A stretch of 64,000 nucleotides of DNA from Puia sp. (GCA_031292515.1 JARLGZ010000277.1:54363-118362), one strand, 5' to 3'. Shown: positions 1 to 9,673, counted from the stretch's first letter. Numbers and translations: made by a program. The notes: a model not told the origin generated them from the letters alone.

Positions 1-2649
1 AACCGTATCTGCCTTGCCAGCCCAGGCCGACACGGTCTGCGAAGCGTTGCCGCTGTCGTTGCCCCAAAACAGGCTGTAGACTTCATAATGATGAAAACCA
101 TCCATCGTATCGTCATAGGCCCGGGTATCCGCAGATAGTGGAGCAGCGGTGATTTTCTTGCCGTCGCGATAAATGTCGAAGCCGCGAAACAGGGAGTCGC
201 CCACCTGCCAGGTGACACGTGCGCCGGTACGGGTCCCCCGGACCTGGATGTTCTCCGGCGCCACGGTATTGTAGGTATTCAGTTGTTTCCAGGCGAGGTC
301 GATATAATCTTTCTGGATGAAACGATCCTGGGCGCTAACCACATTTCCCAGGGAAGAGATGTCTGTCACCCGGTTGTTGAAATTCGCGATCCAGGATCCC
401 GTCATCCCCTGCAAATCGGTGTGGCGGTTGCTGGCATTCATATTCAGCGCGATATGGTCATGTTCCGCGGCTATCCGGCAACGTAACAACGCTAATCGGC
501 TGCGGTCCCCGGGATCCGCTGCAAGGGCGATTTGCGTATTGATCACAGACAACTGGCTGTCAGCCTTGTCGAGTTGGGCCTGCGCTAAGGGGACGGGGTC
601 TTTTTCCCGAAAAGCCAGGTAGAGGCGATGCGGTCCGGTGACGGGGAGGATGTCGATGGCGAGATCCTGCCAATGGGTCCAGCCACCCGTCGAAGGAATG
701 GGCGCCTGCCCAATCACTTGTCCCCGGGGTTCGTCGAGGCGAAGCTCAATCACCCCGGCATCGGAGATCCCCGCAAGTTCCACATGGAATACCCGGGAGG
801 CGGGTGAAAAGGGGATGCCATCGTAGGCCACCCAGCTCCCGGTCTGGATATACCCTATGCAGGATTTGCCATCCGCCCCGGCGGCCGTCTGTACCTGGTT
901 GGCCACCACGAAACGGGTGGCCGGTATTGGACTAGCGTCTGCCGACGGACGAAGGGTAAGGACATTGCATAGAAAGGCAGCCTGTTCTACCCGGGCCAGG
1001 GAGAATGGTGGTGTCCAGCGGCATTCGGAGAAATCGCTTGCGAAGGGTTCGTTCTGGTTGATGATGGGAGTTATAAAAGGCGCGGCTTGCCGACCATATT
1101 GACGCTCCGCAAAAAGACGGTAGAGGGTCTCGCTGTTGTTGAAAGCGCCGGCTTTGTCCCAGGGCGCCCGGGCAAGATACCAGACTTTGGCCTCCACCGC
1201 GTCGGTCAGCCGCCAGGTGAGGGCGTAAAAACCTTTCATATTGGGCGCCCGGTCCTTCCAGGCCTCGATGGTGTTCGAGATATCCATATGATATGGATAA
1301 TAGTAGACGGAACTGTTAAAATCCCTTTCGAGCCAGGGGCAACCCCAGTATTCGCGGTTACCGTAAACGCTGCCGTTTTCGCAGCCATCGGAATAGTGAG
1401 AAATGGGGGCACAGATCACGTCGGCGGGAAGCGTCGCAACGTCTTCCGGGCGTATCCCCCACCCCGCCACCGCCAAGCGCAGCTTGGGGCAGGTCTTCTT
1501 CAGGCCGTTGTAGAAGCCGTCGAAGATCCTCCGCCAGGTATGTCTTTCCTTATCGGCAGCAGGATCCGAGAGGCCCTCGCTTTGAAAACAAAGAAGGTAG
1601 TCCAGGTTGGGATAATCATCGGAAAGCTGTTTTACCCGGGCGGCGACCACGCGGGGATCGTCGGGCGCCAGGTGATAGCTATCTGCAATCAGGTTGATAT
1701 CCAAGCCCAGGCCGATCCGGATTCCCCGGGTGTGGGCATAAGCGATCACCCTCTGAAACTCGCCGGCGCCCTTGCGGAAGACCTGTTTATTATCAAGTCC
1801 TTCATTGTGGAGGGCACAGTCCGCGCCGAAGTCGTAGTCATCGAAGAGATTTCGCGAACCAAAGCAGTATCTGTTCGGGTCCCAGCCGGGATAATTCCCC
1901 CAGGCATGGCCGGAGCGGGCAGTGGCCATCCAGACGCGGGAGAGCTGTCCTTCCACTGCAAAATCCTCGAACATCTCGTTATGGCCTTCCTCGCCGGAAT
2001 AGTTGTGGATCTGCAAGAAATTGAGGCGCATCTTCGCCATCTGGTCGAGGACGTATTTCCAGTCTTCCCAGGAGTAGGAGGTCGCGGACTGTGGGAAGTT
2101 TGTCCAGGGAAGCAGGCCGCGGACCTCGACGGCGGGCGTCTTTGTCTCGTCGATATCGGGAAAGCATTCAGCCGGGGACTTCTTCGCGGGGAGAATGTCC
2201 CCGTCGAAATGGAAGCTAATTCCTATATGTTCTTCCAGGAAACCATACACGCCATAAAGAAGGCCCGGATCATCCTTCGCGGCGATGACGATCACCGCGC
2301 GCCCATCCAGTCTACATTTCTTCAACAAATATCCCTGCGGACCGGGTGTGACATCGGTAAATTTTAGCTGTCCCTCCCGGATGAGCCTGTCGATCAGGGA
2401 GCTGTGGCCGGGCAGTCCCAGCAGAAATACCGGGCCCTGGCGATGTGCAGAAGAGACATCATCGACCAGGGAGACCGGACCATCGGAAATGAGATGGAGA
2501 TAGCGACAAAGTTCCTTCCCTGCATAATCCTCCAAGTCCGTCCTCACAGCGGGTAGCGATATGGTGATCGAGGTTCCGGACTGGGCGTGAAGACGGGGGC
2601 CGAAAAAGAGTGGGCAAACAATAAAGCAGAAACAAAAAAATCGATTCAC
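1..2649 (-). CDS. Secreted glycoside hydrolase, GH67-N-like domain, barrel and CBM6-like module (3-prime end outside window)
   Basis: An uninterrupted minus-strand frame of 883 codons runs off the left edge, so the protein is partial. The chosen start is GTG at 2649, which gives a signal peptide (Arg, Phe/Cys-rich core, LHAQ). Residues about 30-170 resemble the alpha-glucuronidase N-terminal domain (GH67-N/GH20b-like), with a small sandwich holding CRYLHLIS and YGVYGFLEEH. A TIM-barrel-like region follows, about 190-560, including LQIHNYSGEEGH and YLLCFQSEGL, whose Glu is a candidate acid residue. About 620-720 looks like a CBM6 module (GYIQTGSWVAY, ending in HRLYLAFR), and about 800-860 looks like FN3 (GFDIYRDGK, YEVYSLFWG). 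It probably acts on glucuronic-acid-bearing or related plant polysaccharide outside the cytoplasm. The substrate is unknown. The divergent AraC gene next door may regulate it. Confidence 0.8.
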   Translation of the reverse strand, partial: MNRFFCFCFIVCPLFFGPRLHAQSGTSITISLPAVRTDLEDYAGKELCRYLHLISDGPVSLVDDVSSAHRQGPVFLLGLPGHSSLIDRLIREGQLKFTDVTPGPQGYLLKKCRLDGRAVIVIAAKDDPGLLYGVYGFLEEHIGISFHFDGDILPAKKSPAECFPDIDETKTPAVEVRGLLPWTNFPQSATSYSWEDWKYVLDQMAKMRLNFLQIHNYSGEEGHNEMFEDFAVEGQLSRVWMATARSGHAWGNYPGWDPNRYCFGSRNLFDDYDFGADCALHNEGLDNKQVFRKGAGEFQRVIAYAHTRGIRIGLGLDINLIADSYHLAPDDPRVVAARVKQLSDDYPNLDYLLCFQSEGLSDPAADKERHTWRRIFDGFYNGLKKTCPKLRLAVAGWGIRPEDVATLPADVICAPISHYSDGCENGSVYGNREYWGCPWLERDFNSSVYYYPYHMDISNTIEAWKDRAPNMKGFYALTWRLTDAVEAKVWYLARAPWDKAGAFNNSETLYRLFAERQYGRQAAPFITPIINQNEPFASDFSECRWTPPFSLARVEQAAFLCNVLTLRPSADASPIPATRFVVANQVQTAAGADGKSCIGYIQTGSWVAYDGIPFSPASRVFHVELAGISDAGVIELRLDEPRGQVIGQAPIPSTGGWTHWQDLAIDILPVTGPHRLYLAFREKDPVPLAQAQLDKADSQLSVINTQIALAADPGDRSRLALLRCRIAAEHDHIALNMNASNRHTDLQGMTGSWIANFNNRVTDISSLGNVVSAQDRFIQKDYIDLAWKQLNTYNTVAPENIQVRGTRTGARVTWQVGDSLFRGFDIYRDGKKITAAPLSADTRAYDDTMDGFHHYEVYSLFWGNDSGNASQTVSAWAGKADTV

Positions 2650-2842
2650 TGGCAAGACTTTATAAAAAGGATAAAAGCGGTTTCAGTGGTGCAATCCGGT
2701 TATAAAAGTAGGCGGTGAACCGCGAAAAAGGATCTCCTATTTTACCGTTATACTATACTATTTGAACCCAATTAACAGTGGCGAAGCCTGTTTATCGTTA
2801 ATATTGTATGTTCACTACGATGAAACTAAAACCACTTTTACC

Positions 2843-3694
2843 GTGACTGCCTTCACCCAAAAGCTTCCCCTGCGGGGCAAGACGAGTTTTGTGGCGAGGA
2901 CCTACCGGACACCCGAATTCGAAGTTGGCTGGCATCAGCACCCGGAGATAGAGCTGATCCTGCACACCGAGGGCGCCGGACAATATTATATTGGTAATTC
3001 CGTGGGCGGTTACGAGACCGGTGATATCTTTTTATTGGGTTCCGAACTGCCGCATACCTTTCAGAAGTCGGGAGAGGGGATTGCCAGCGCCGTAGTCGTT
3101 CAATTTAAACCGGCGTTCTGGGGCGAGAGTTTTATCAACCTGCCTGAGATGGAGGAAGTGCGTAACTTATTCAACATCGCCTCACAAGGACTTCGTATCG
3201 TCTCCCCCTGCCGGGAGGAGCTCATCCCTATGATTCAGGCATTGGAGCGCGAAGAAAGTTTTATGCGCATCATCACGCTTGGGGCATGCCTTGAGAAAAT
3301 CATCCGCACAAAGAACTGGAAGACGATCTCCACGCAGGAACTGCAAGCGCTGAACCTGGAGGACCGGGAGCGATTGGAAAAAGTTTTTCGATACAGTTTT
3401 GACCATTTCAAGGAACCGATCACACTAGCGACAGTCTCCTCCCTCGCCTCGTTGAGCGTGCAGGCATTTTGTCGATACTTCAAGAAGAGAACTCAGAAGA
3501 CCTATATCGTCTTTCTCAACGAAGTCAGGATTAGCTATGCCTGCAAGCTGCTTACCAGTAGCTCGCTTACCGTCGAAGAAATCTCTTACGAATCTGGCTA
3601 CAATACCCTTGCGCATTTCTACCGGCAATTCAAGGCCATCCTAAAAACCACTCCGCAGGCATACAAGAATAGCAGGTCCGCCGTGCCCCATTAA
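2843..3694 (+). CDS. AraC-family transcriptional regulator (cupin plus C-terminal HTH)
   Basis: A DNA-binding activator of 283 residues. The N-terminal half is a cupin sensor fold (WHQHPEIELILHTEGAG, then ETGDIFLLGSELPHTFQ). The C-terminal 100 residues hold two helix-turn-helix motifs (ITLATVSSLASLSVQAFCRYFKKRT and VEEISYESGYNTLAHFYRQFK). The open frame extends upstream to a TTG at 2762, but known Bacteroidota homologues begin about ten residues before the conserved KTSFV.RT block. That favours GTG at 2843; no in-frame ATG exists before the cupin. It is transcribed divergently from the glycoside hydrolase and is probably its local regulator (inference). Effector unknown. Confidence 0.85.
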   Translation: MTAFTQKLPLRGKTSFVARTYRTPEFEVGWHQHPEIELILHTEGAGQYYIGNSVGGYETGDIFLLGSELPHTFQKSGEGIASAVVVQFKPAFWGESFINLPEMEEVRNLFNIASQGLRIVSPCREELIPMIQALEREESFMRIITLGACLEKIIRTKNWKTISTQELQALNLEDRERLEKVFRYSFDHFKEPITLATVSSLASLSVQAFCRYFKKRTQKTYIVFLNEVRISYACKLLTSSSLTVEEISYESGYNTLAHFYRQFKAILKTTPQAYKNSRSAVPH

Positions 3695-4062
3695 AACAAG
3701 GTGTTCGATTTGTCAATAGAAAGTCGTAGCAAAATTACCAGCTTTCGAAAATCCGTTCTAGTTTTACAAAGTAATCAGCACCGAGTTTTGTAGTTAAGCC
3801 TGTGAACTGTTAACCTCCAACGGATTTTTCGACCGGTGCAGGTCTGAGACTGGACTAAGAACAAATTCACCATACAAATCTATCAACGGCAAGCCGTCTG
3901 TTCAAACAGGCGGGAAGGGAGGGAATAAGATATCCACTCTATATATACCTATATTCGGCAGCGTCGCCGGAACTCGCGTTTCAGTAAAGGGTCAGCAATC
4001 CGTTGGCCCTTCCCTCCTATCTTTTTGTATTAAATGGCAATCACCTCAGCATAACCTTGTAT
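3695..4062. other. Intergenic region upstream of the glycosyltransferase operon
   Basis: About 370 bases with no convincing gene. It must hold the promoter of the long plus-strand operon starting at 4063, but I cannot place a TTTG/TAnnTTTG pair with confidence. An AT-rich stretch lies near 3930-3955. Confidence 0.5.
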
Positions 4063-4932
4063 ATGAAAGCACTCCAAGATCCGATTACCAACAACCCGAA
4101 AGGAACGGATGACCAAATCACCGACCGGGAGCAGACGTTCATCCATTCGAATGGCAGCATGTCCAGGCTAAAGACACTGTCTATCATCATCCCCGCTTAC
4201 AACGAAGAAAGATCTATCGCCCTGCTGCTTGACCGGGTCCGGGAGGTCATTCTAACCAACAACATAGACAAAGAGATCATTGTCGTGGATGACTGCTCCA
4301 CAGACAATACCGCCGGGGTGCTGCATGAATATGCGGAGATGTATCCTGGCCTAAATCTGAAAGTCATTCACCATGCGAAGAACCAGGGCAAGGGCGGCGC
4401 CATTCATACAGGTATTGCGCGCGCCACCGGGGAATACCTGATCGTCCAGGACTCGGATCTGGAATACGACCCGGCTGAATACAATGAACTGCTCAAACCG
4501 ATCCTCAAAGGAGCGGCCGATGTCGTTTATGGATCCCGGTTTATGGGAGGTAACCCGCACCGGATCCTCTTTTTTTGGCATTCGATCGGTAACGCCGTCC
4601 TCACCTTCCTGTCAAATATGTTCACCAACCTCAACCTGACGGATATGGAAACGGGATACAAGGTGTTCCGGACATCCATTATCCGGAAAATCTACCTGGA
4701 AGAAAAGCGATTTGGCTTTGAGCCGGAAGTGACGGCGAAGATTTCCATGGTTCCTGGTATCCGGCTCTATGAAGTGGGGATCTCCTATTACGGGAGAACT
4801 TATGCGGAGGGAAAGAAGATCGGCTGGAAAGATGGTTTCAGGACCATCTATTGCATCTTGAAATTTGCGCTGTTCAACAACCAGGTATTGGCAGAAAACA
4901 GGGTTCCTGTGTCCAGTCAGACTAAAAAATAG
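4063..4932 (+). CDS. Family 2 glycosyltransferase, DPM1/polyprenyl-phosphate-sugar synthase-like
   Basis: A cytoplasmic-face GT-A enzyme that likely moves a hexose from a nucleotide sugar to polyprenyl phosphate. Visible motifs are SIIIPAYNEE, VVDDCSTDNT (nucleotide binding), QDSDLEYDP (DxD metal site), YGSRFMGG, METGYKVFR and FGFEPEVTAKI, all typical of DPM1-like GT2 proteins. There is no C-terminal membrane domain, so it is the short soluble form. Start choice: ATG 4063 is used; ATG 4159 (MSRLKTLSIIIP) gives the usual family N-terminus and may be the true start; TTG 4003 is unlikely. Its stop codon overlaps the GTG start of the next membrane protein by one base, so the two are translationally coupled. 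This suggests it supplies the lipid-linked donor for the GT-C-like proteins that follow (inference). Confidence 0.9.
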   Translation: MKALQDPITNNPKGTDDQITDREQTFIHSNGSMSRLKTLSIIIPAYNEERSIALLLDRVREVILTNNIDKEIIVVDDCSTDNTAGVLHEYAEMYPGLNLKVIHHAKNQGKGGAIHTGIARATGEYLIVQDSDLEYDPAEYNELLKPILKGAADVVYGSRFMGGNPHRILFFWHSIGNAVLTFLSNMFTNLNLTDMETGYKVFRTSIIRKIYLEEKRFGFEPEVTAKISMVPGIRLYEVGISYYGRTYAEGKKIGWKDGFRTIYCILKFALFNNQVLAENRVPVSSQTKK

Positions 4933-6497
4933 TGAGTACCATGGATCGTAAACCAATAATACGCCAACCCGAGCCGGGCGGCGGCAATTTTGGAGATTGG
5001 CTCTTCAAAACGAGAGATAATAAAATAATACTCTGCGTGGCGGCCATCGCCGTAGTGGTACAATTTACCGTGCTTAAATACTTTTATCCATTCGCGAGCT
5101 ATATTCATGGCGACTCCTTCGACTATCTAATTGCGGCATACAGAAACGCAAGCATCGACACGTATTTAATCGGATATGCCATGTTCCTGCGGGCGTTTAG
5201 CGTATTTTCTTCTTCCGACGCGATCCTGGTCGCCTTTCAATATCTGTTGATTCAAGCCAGCTCGCTCGGCCTTCTATTTACCATCCGCTATTTCTACCGT
5301 CCGAGCAAGACGATGCAATTCATTCTCTTCTGCTTTTCCATCTTTAACCCGCTCTATTTGTACATGGCTAACCTGGTATCCAGTGACCTGTTGTTTGCCG
5401 CACTGAGTTTGGTCTGGATAACCTTGTTGTTATGGATTATTCACCGGCCTTCGCCTGCTTTGATATTATGGCATTCCCTGGTGATCTTCCTCGCTTTTAC
5501 GGTCCGATACAACGCTTTGATCTATTTCTTACTATCGCTAATAGCCTTTGTGTTGTCCCAGGAATCGCTGCGGTGGAAAGTAGGAGGTCTGGTCTCAGCG
5601 GCCGTTTTAATGGGTCTGTTCGTGCTGAACACGGGCAACCATTATAAATCGCTAACCGGAATCTGGCAGTACTCCCCGTTCGCGGGATGGCTTTGGGCCA
5701 ACAATGCCATGTATGCCTACCGGTATGTAGACAGTGCGAAACGGAAGCCCGTGCCGGAAAAATTTCAGGCACTGGATAATATGATAAGAAATTATTATGA
5801 TAGAAATAGGGACCTCAAGAAAAATCCCCAGGAGACGTTACTAGCCAGCACGGTCTATATGTGGGATCCCCGGATGCCGCTTACGAAGTACCGGGACCTC
5901 CAATTCCAACACGACACCGCATCAACCGAATTGAAACGATGGGCGACGATGGGTCCCCTGTATGGGCAATACGGTAAATATATCATCCGGCAATACCCGG
6001 GATTTTATGCAAAATATTTCCTTTGGCCCAATACCCTGAAATACTATGCGCCTCCTTTAGAGTTTCTTGCAAACTATAATTCAGGAAGCGACAGCGTCAA
6101 TGAAAGTGCAAAGACATGGTTTGGATATCGTAGCCGTCGGGTACGAACACGGATGAAATCATCGGCGATCCATGTATTGGAATTCTACCCGATCCTGAGC
6201 GGGGTGATCAATGTCGTAATGCTATTCAGTTTATTGGCTTTTACTCTTTTGAACGGCTGGAAAACGGATACCCCATTCAGAAAGGGGGTGTTTCTGATCG
6301 GCGCCTTTTGGCTATTAAATGCCGGATTTACCATCGTCGCCTCGTCTGCAGCCTTGCGATTTCAGGCCTTTCCGATCATTCTAACCACGTTCTTCTCCTT
6401 GTTGTTGGTTGACTGGATATGGTCACTGGCCAATTCTGAGACGACTATTCCAACACGAGTTCCTTCTCAATCCACCCAAATAATACCTTCCATATGA
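4932..6497 (+). CDS. Polytopic GT-C-like membrane protein, paralogue 1
   Basis: An integral membrane protein of 521 residues with roughly ten predicted hydrophobic segments. The first is about 35-52, and a cluster runs through 95-215 and 415-500. The first outer loop has an acidic motif (HGDSFDYLIAAYRN) and later SSDLLFAALSLVWIT and FTVRYNALIY. This arrangement, an acidic residue in the first loop after TM1, is typical of GT-C lipid-linked-sugar transferases such as PMT/ArnT relatives. I assign the fold by pattern only. The soluble-looking region about 235-410 differs most between paralogues. The start is GTG 4932, overlapping the GT2 stop; ATG 4941 is an alternative. Paralogues lie at 6945 and 26905. 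Likely role: transfer of sugar from a polyprenyl carrier to an exported acceptor. Confidence 0.8.
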   Translation: MSTMDRKPIIRQPEPGGGNFGDWLFKTRDNKIILCVAAIAVVVQFTVLKYFYPFASYIHGDSFDYLIAAYRNASIDTYLIGYAMFLRAFSVFSSSDAILVAFQYLLIQASSLGLLFTIRYFYRPSKTMQFILFCFSIFNPLYLYMANLVSSDLLFAALSLVWITLLLWIIHRPSPALILWHSLVIFLAFTVRYNALIYFLLSLIAFVLSQESLRWKVGGLVSAAVLMGLFVLNTGNHYKSLTGIWQYSPFAGWLWANNAMYAYRYVDSAKRKPVPEKFQALDNMIRNYYDRNRDLKKNPQETLLASTVYMWDPRMPLTKYRDLQFQHDTASTELKRWATMGPLYGQYGKYIIRQYPGFYAKYFLWPNTLKYYAPPLEFLANYNSGSDSVNESAKTWFGYRSRRVRTRMKSSAIHVLEFYPILSGVINVVMLFSLLAFTLLNGWKTDTPFRKGVFLIGAFWLLNAGFTIVASSAALRFQAFPIILTTFFSLLLVDWIWSLANSETTIPTRVPSQSTQIIPSI

Positions 6498-6961
6498 CGA
6501 TCAAGTTCCTTCCCACCGTTTCGGAGATCCTATCTGTACTTTTCATCATGCTTTTTCTCTATACGGGTATCAGTAAGATCAGTGACTACTTTGTCTTTAA
6601 AGAACAGATCGCCACGTCTCCCCTTCTTGCGCCTTTCGCGCCCGTTATAGCCGGGTTGCTGCCGTGGGTGGAGTTCGGGGTAGTTATCCTTCTAGCGATT
6701 CCCCGGTGGCGGTTAAAGGGCTTGTACGCATCTTTTATACTTATGGTAGCATTTACGATCTATATCATTGCAATGCTAACCTTCAACAAAGAGGTTCCCT
6801 GCAGTTGCGGGGGCGTAATCGAACTTCTGTCATGGAATGCTCATATTGTCTTCAACAGCGTGTTTATTGGATTGGCAGGAATCGCTATTATCGCGGAGAC
6901 AAAAATCCGGAAAGCGAGGAAAAAATCGCTCACCTTTCTAACCGATGGTTATGCTCTTTAA
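6494..6961 (+). CDS. MauE/DoxX-like redox membrane protein
   Basis: A protein of 155 residues with four hydrophobic segments. It has the MauE-type signature GISKISD in helix 1 and a PCSCGG pair of cysteines before the last helices, followed by W..H..FN. MauE-family proteins are thought to shuttle thiols or disulfides across the membrane together with a thioredoxin-like partner (MauD in methylamine utilisation). Here the partner may be the lipoprotein at 8519. The start overlaps the upstream stop by four bases (ATGA) and the end overlaps the next gene by 17 bases, so it is firmly inside the operon. A close homologue with the same CSCGG-W-H-FN pattern is at 34163. Confidence 0.85.
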   Translation: MTIKFLPTVSEILSVLFIMLFLYTGISKISDYFVFKEQIATSPLLAPFAPVIAGLLPWVEFGVVILLAIPRWRLKGLYASFILMVAFTIYIIAMLTFNKEVPCSCGGVIELLSWNAHIVFNSVFIGLAGIAIIAETKIRKARKKSLTFLTDGYAL

Positions 6962-8501
6962 TCAGACAAATACACAACCTCGATTCCGGGACTGGTTGCT
7001 TGAAGATCCGGAAAACCGACGGTTGGGCTGGCTGGCTGCCGCCGTTATTGTTGTGCAATTCCTTGTATTCAAATTCCTGTATCCGTTCCCGAATTTCATG
7101 CCACCCGACTCCTATTCATACCTGGACAGCGCGTTTCACAACCTTTCGATCAATATGTGGGCAATCGGATACTCGAAATTTCTGCGTCTCTTTAGCAGCA
7201 TAACAAGCTCGCATGTGGCGATGGTGTGGTTTCAGTACCTGCTTTTGGAGCTTAGTATTTTGTATTTTCTGTTTTCGATGAAATATCTCTTCTCCCCTGG
7301 GAAATGGCTATTCCGGTGTCTGTTGGCATTTAGTACGTTAAATCCCCTCATCCCGCATATCAGCAATTTCGTCGGAAGCGATACGTTGTTCACGGCCTTG
7401 AGTCTAATTTGGATTACTCAATTGTGCTGGATCATTTACCGCCCGAACACGAGCCTGCTTTTTTGGCATGGCCTTGTGGTGCTGGCTGTCTTTACGGTGC
7501 GATACAACGCCCTCTACTATCCTGTTATCAGCATAGCTGTTATTATTTTATCGCCCTTACGGGTAAAGACCAAATTGGCGGAGGTAGGGTATATCCTTGT
7601 GCTGATTGGCGGTTTTATTGTGAGCACGGAGTACCATTATTACAAGGAGACGAAGACGGTGCAGTTTTCGGCTTTTGGGGGGTGGCAATTAGCGGCCAAT
7701 GCGCTTTATGGGTATGCCTACGCCAAACCCGATCCTCCGGATAAAGTTCCGGAAAAATTCCGGAACCTCCAGGCTATCGTCAACCACCATATGGATTCTA
7801 TCCGACCTTTGTACAACCGGCCGGACCGGGAAGTGGCAGTCTACTATCTGTGGGACTTCAAATCTCCTTTGAGGCTTTATCTGAATTCGATATGGGGAAA
7901 CGATACGGTAACGCCCTATTTTAACCGCTGGGCTTCCGTGGCGCCCTTGTATACGGACTATGGACGTTACCTGATCCTTCACCATCCCGAGCCCTTTGTT
8001 CGATACTATTTGTGGCCAAACCTGATAAAATATTTTGTCCCGCCGGCAGGATTTATGCAGACGTATAATATGGGTAGTAACCGGGTAGACTCAATCGCCT
8101 TGCTCTGGTTCAAATGGAAGAGTAATGTACTGACGCATTATACCCGAGATAACAAAATCAGAGTAGTTGCCATTTTTTCGGTCTTATTAGCTATTGTCAA
8201 CCTAATCTTTCCCTTAAATGCCGCCGCCTTTGTCGTCGTAGGAGGTTTCCGGCATAGCAACCCTACCGTCAAATACATCCTCGGAATGATGTCGATCGTA
8301 TGGCTTTGCAATTTGGTATTCAGTGTCTTTTCCGCCCCAATTGAATTGCGTTATCAACTATTTCCCATGATTATCACCTGCGTGCTGGATGGCCTGTTCC
8401 TCTCCTATCTTGTTGCGGAAAGCACACTGAAGAAAGCGAACCCGGAAATTCCGTCAAGTAAAATAGACATTTTAATTCGAGCCACTACACCTATATCATA
8501 A
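6945..8501 (+). CDS. Polytopic GT-C-like membrane protein, paralogue 2
   Basis: A protein of 518 residues, homologous over its full length to the genes at 4932 and 26905. Shared landmarks are the acidic first-loop motif (PDSYSYLDSAFHN), an IGYSKFLRLF block, GSDTLFTALSLIWIT, and VFTVRYNALYYP. About ten membrane spans are visible. It overlaps the MauE-like gene by 17 bases. The start is ATG 6945, with ATG 6951 also possible. Two tandem paralogues around a MauE gene suggest two related acceptors or donors rather than simple redundancy. The GT-C assignment is inferred from architecture and the coupled GT2 gene. Confidence 0.8.
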   Translation: MVMLFNQTNTQPRFRDWLLEDPENRRLGWLAAAVIVVQFLVFKFLYPFPNFMPPDSYSYLDSAFHNLSINMWAIGYSKFLRLFSSITSSHVAMVWFQYLLLELSILYFLFSMKYLFSPGKWLFRCLLAFSTLNPLIPHISNFVGSDTLFTALSLIWITQLCWIIYRPNTSLLFWHGLVVLAVFTVRYNALYYPVISIAVIILSPLRVKTKLAEVGYILVLIGGFIVSTEYHYYKETKTVQFSAFGGWQLAANALYGYAYAKPDPPDKVPEKFRNLQAIVNHHMDSIRPLYNRPDREVAVYYLWDFKSPLRLYLNSIWGNDTVTPYFNRWASVAPLYTDYGRYLILHHPEPFVRYYLWPNLIKYFVPPAGFMQTYNMGSNRVDSIALLWFKWKSNVLTHYTRDNKIRVVAIFSVLLAIVNLIFPLNAAAFVVVGGFRHSNPTVKYILGMMSIVWLCNLVFSVFSAPIELRYQLFPMIITCVLDGLFLSYLVAESTLKKANPEIPSSKIDILIRATTPIS

Positions 8502-8518
8502 TTTATAAATCCTTGAAG

Positions 8519-9013
8519 ATGAAAAAGATTTTTCCCATGCTATTGATGATATGTATGGCGGGCTGCTTCAGCCGACAACCTTCGGTCATTACCGGTCAGG
8601 AAGGAAAACCACTGCCTAATGTCAATCTTCTGCTGATGGATAGTTCTACTGTTGTTACGCAGAACAACGTGCCGAAAGGGCAGGCGATCGTGTTCTTTTA
8701 CTTTAGCCCCTATTGCCCTTATTGCAGGGCGGAAACCGAAGAAATGGTGAAAAATATTCATTCCCTGCAAAACATCAAGGTGTACTTTGTTTCGAGTTTT
8801 CCTTTTTCCCTGATTAAAAGCTTTTATGAAAATTATCAACTGAATAAATATCGGAATATCACCGTCGCGCAGGATCTGGGCTCTTCCTTTGGCAATTATT
8901 ACAAAGTTCCCGGAGTTCCATACATAGCCGTCTACAGCGGAAATAAGATGTTGAAACAGGTTTTTATAGGCCATACCGATTACAAAACGATCGAAGAAGT
9001 GGCCCTGAATTAG
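8519..9013 (+). CDS. Thioredoxin-fold lipoprotein with CPYC motif
   Basis: A protein of 164 residues starting at ATG 8519 (an in-frame TTG six bases earlier is less likely). The N-terminus is a lipoprotein signal with lipobox MAGC, so it is anchored in a membrane on the periplasmic side. The fold is a redoxin: FFYFSPYCPYCRAE carries the CxxC active site, and GVPYIAVY carries the cis-proline loop (V-P). It is short for a TlpA protein. Positioned 17 bases after the second GT-C-like gene and just before two small Cys-containing exported proteins, it is a good candidate to reduce or oxidise them with the MauE-like protein (inference). Confidence 0.85.
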   Translation: MKKIFPMLLMICMAGCFSRQPSVITGQEGKPLPNVNLLLMDSSTVVTQNNVPKGQAIVFFYFSPYCPYCRAETEEMVKNIHSLQNIKVYFVSSFPFSLIKSFYENYQLNKYRNITVAQDLGSSFGNYYKVPGVPYIAVYSGNKMLKQVFIGHTDYKTIEEVALN

Positions 9014-9122
9014 GAAAGGTTGTTCAACGATAAAGACAGCTTTTAAACAGGAGCTGTCAAAGGGGACCAACGGTTTTCTGTTCAGGCAAGGATCCACCTA
9101 AGCAAAAAACCTGAAGCCTTTC

Positions 9123-9168
9123 GTGGGGAAGCCGAAAACCACTAGAAACGAGTAGGCAGATTTAAAAC
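9123..9168 (+). promoter_or_regulatory. Leader motif shared with the peptide gene at 37201
   Basis: The stretch TGGGGAAGCCGAAAACC, then TA, GAGTAGGC and GATTTA lies 35-80 bases before the ATG at 9203. Nearly the same series occurs at 37111-37154 before another peptide gene. GCC and GGC halves could pair around an A-rich loop. Function unknown; either a cis-acting RNA or a protein-binding site. Confidence 0.5.
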
Positions 9169-9202
9169 TGGATTTTATCTCTCCATTCAAAAACACTAAA
9201 TT

Positions 9203-9475
9203 ATGAAAAAAGCTAAAATCATGCTGACCGGGATTGCTGTCCTGGCAGTGGTCGGTGGTGCGCTGGCATTCAAAGCAAAAATGTCTACTTCGCCTGCCTA
9301 TTGTTATCTCTCATCAAACACAGAGGGAACTTGCACCGCGTTTATCGACGCCCATCTCTCCTCTTTCAAGGACAATGGAGCCACTCCGGTTTATTACTAC
9401 GCAACTACTACGAACACCGCTTCCTGCGGGAGCGCCCAATGCGACATCGCCGCAACGACCATCGTGGCTGAGTAA
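9203..9475 (+). CDS. Small exported Cys-containing protein, copy 1 (DUF6520-like)
   Basis: A 90-residue protein. The N-terminus is a signal peptide (Lys-rich start, hydrophobic core, GGALAF near residue 22). The mature part is rich in Ser/Thr and has four cysteines in two pairs: AYCYLSSNTEGTC and ASCGSAQC. It resembles the small DUF6520-type exported proteins of Bacteroidota from memory, though I could not confirm the family. It is nearly identical to the gene at 9674 in its first 70 residues and varies toward the C-terminus. Preceded by a leader motif and followed by an intrinsic terminator at 9565. A role as a secreted peptide or precursor is inferred. Confidence 0.75.
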   Translation: MKKAKIMLTGIAVLAVVGGALAFKAKMSTSPAYCYLSSNTEGTCTAFIDAHLSSFKDNGATPVYYYATTTNTASCGSAQCDIAATTIVAE

Positions 9476-9564
9476 AAGCCGTATGTGTCTCGGTAAATAT
9501 TAGCCATGAAACCAGGCTGGCTATCAAGAAGGAATATTGGGGCTATTTCATGACATAATATTTC

Positions 9565-9592
9565 AAGGGCTGGCGCAGAGACGTCAGCCCTT
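9565..9592 (+). terminator. Intrinsic terminator between the two peptide genes
   Basis: An eight-base-pair stem (AAGGGCTG/CAGCCCTT) with a 12-base loop, followed by TTAT. It separates the two duplicate peptide genes, so the second may have its own promoter in 9593-9673. Confidence 0.65.
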
Positions 9593-9673
9593 TTATCTGT
9601 CAATGGATAAAAAAGCTGCCATACAACAATGAAAATGTTCAGGAAAGCTATAACTCTTGTTAAATAAATGTGT

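Noticed and set aside
1087..2367. Long plus-strand open frame of 426 codons
   Set aside because: It is the antisense shadow of the glycoside hydrolase, whose minus-strand frame is open across the whole region and has a signal peptide and recognisable domains.
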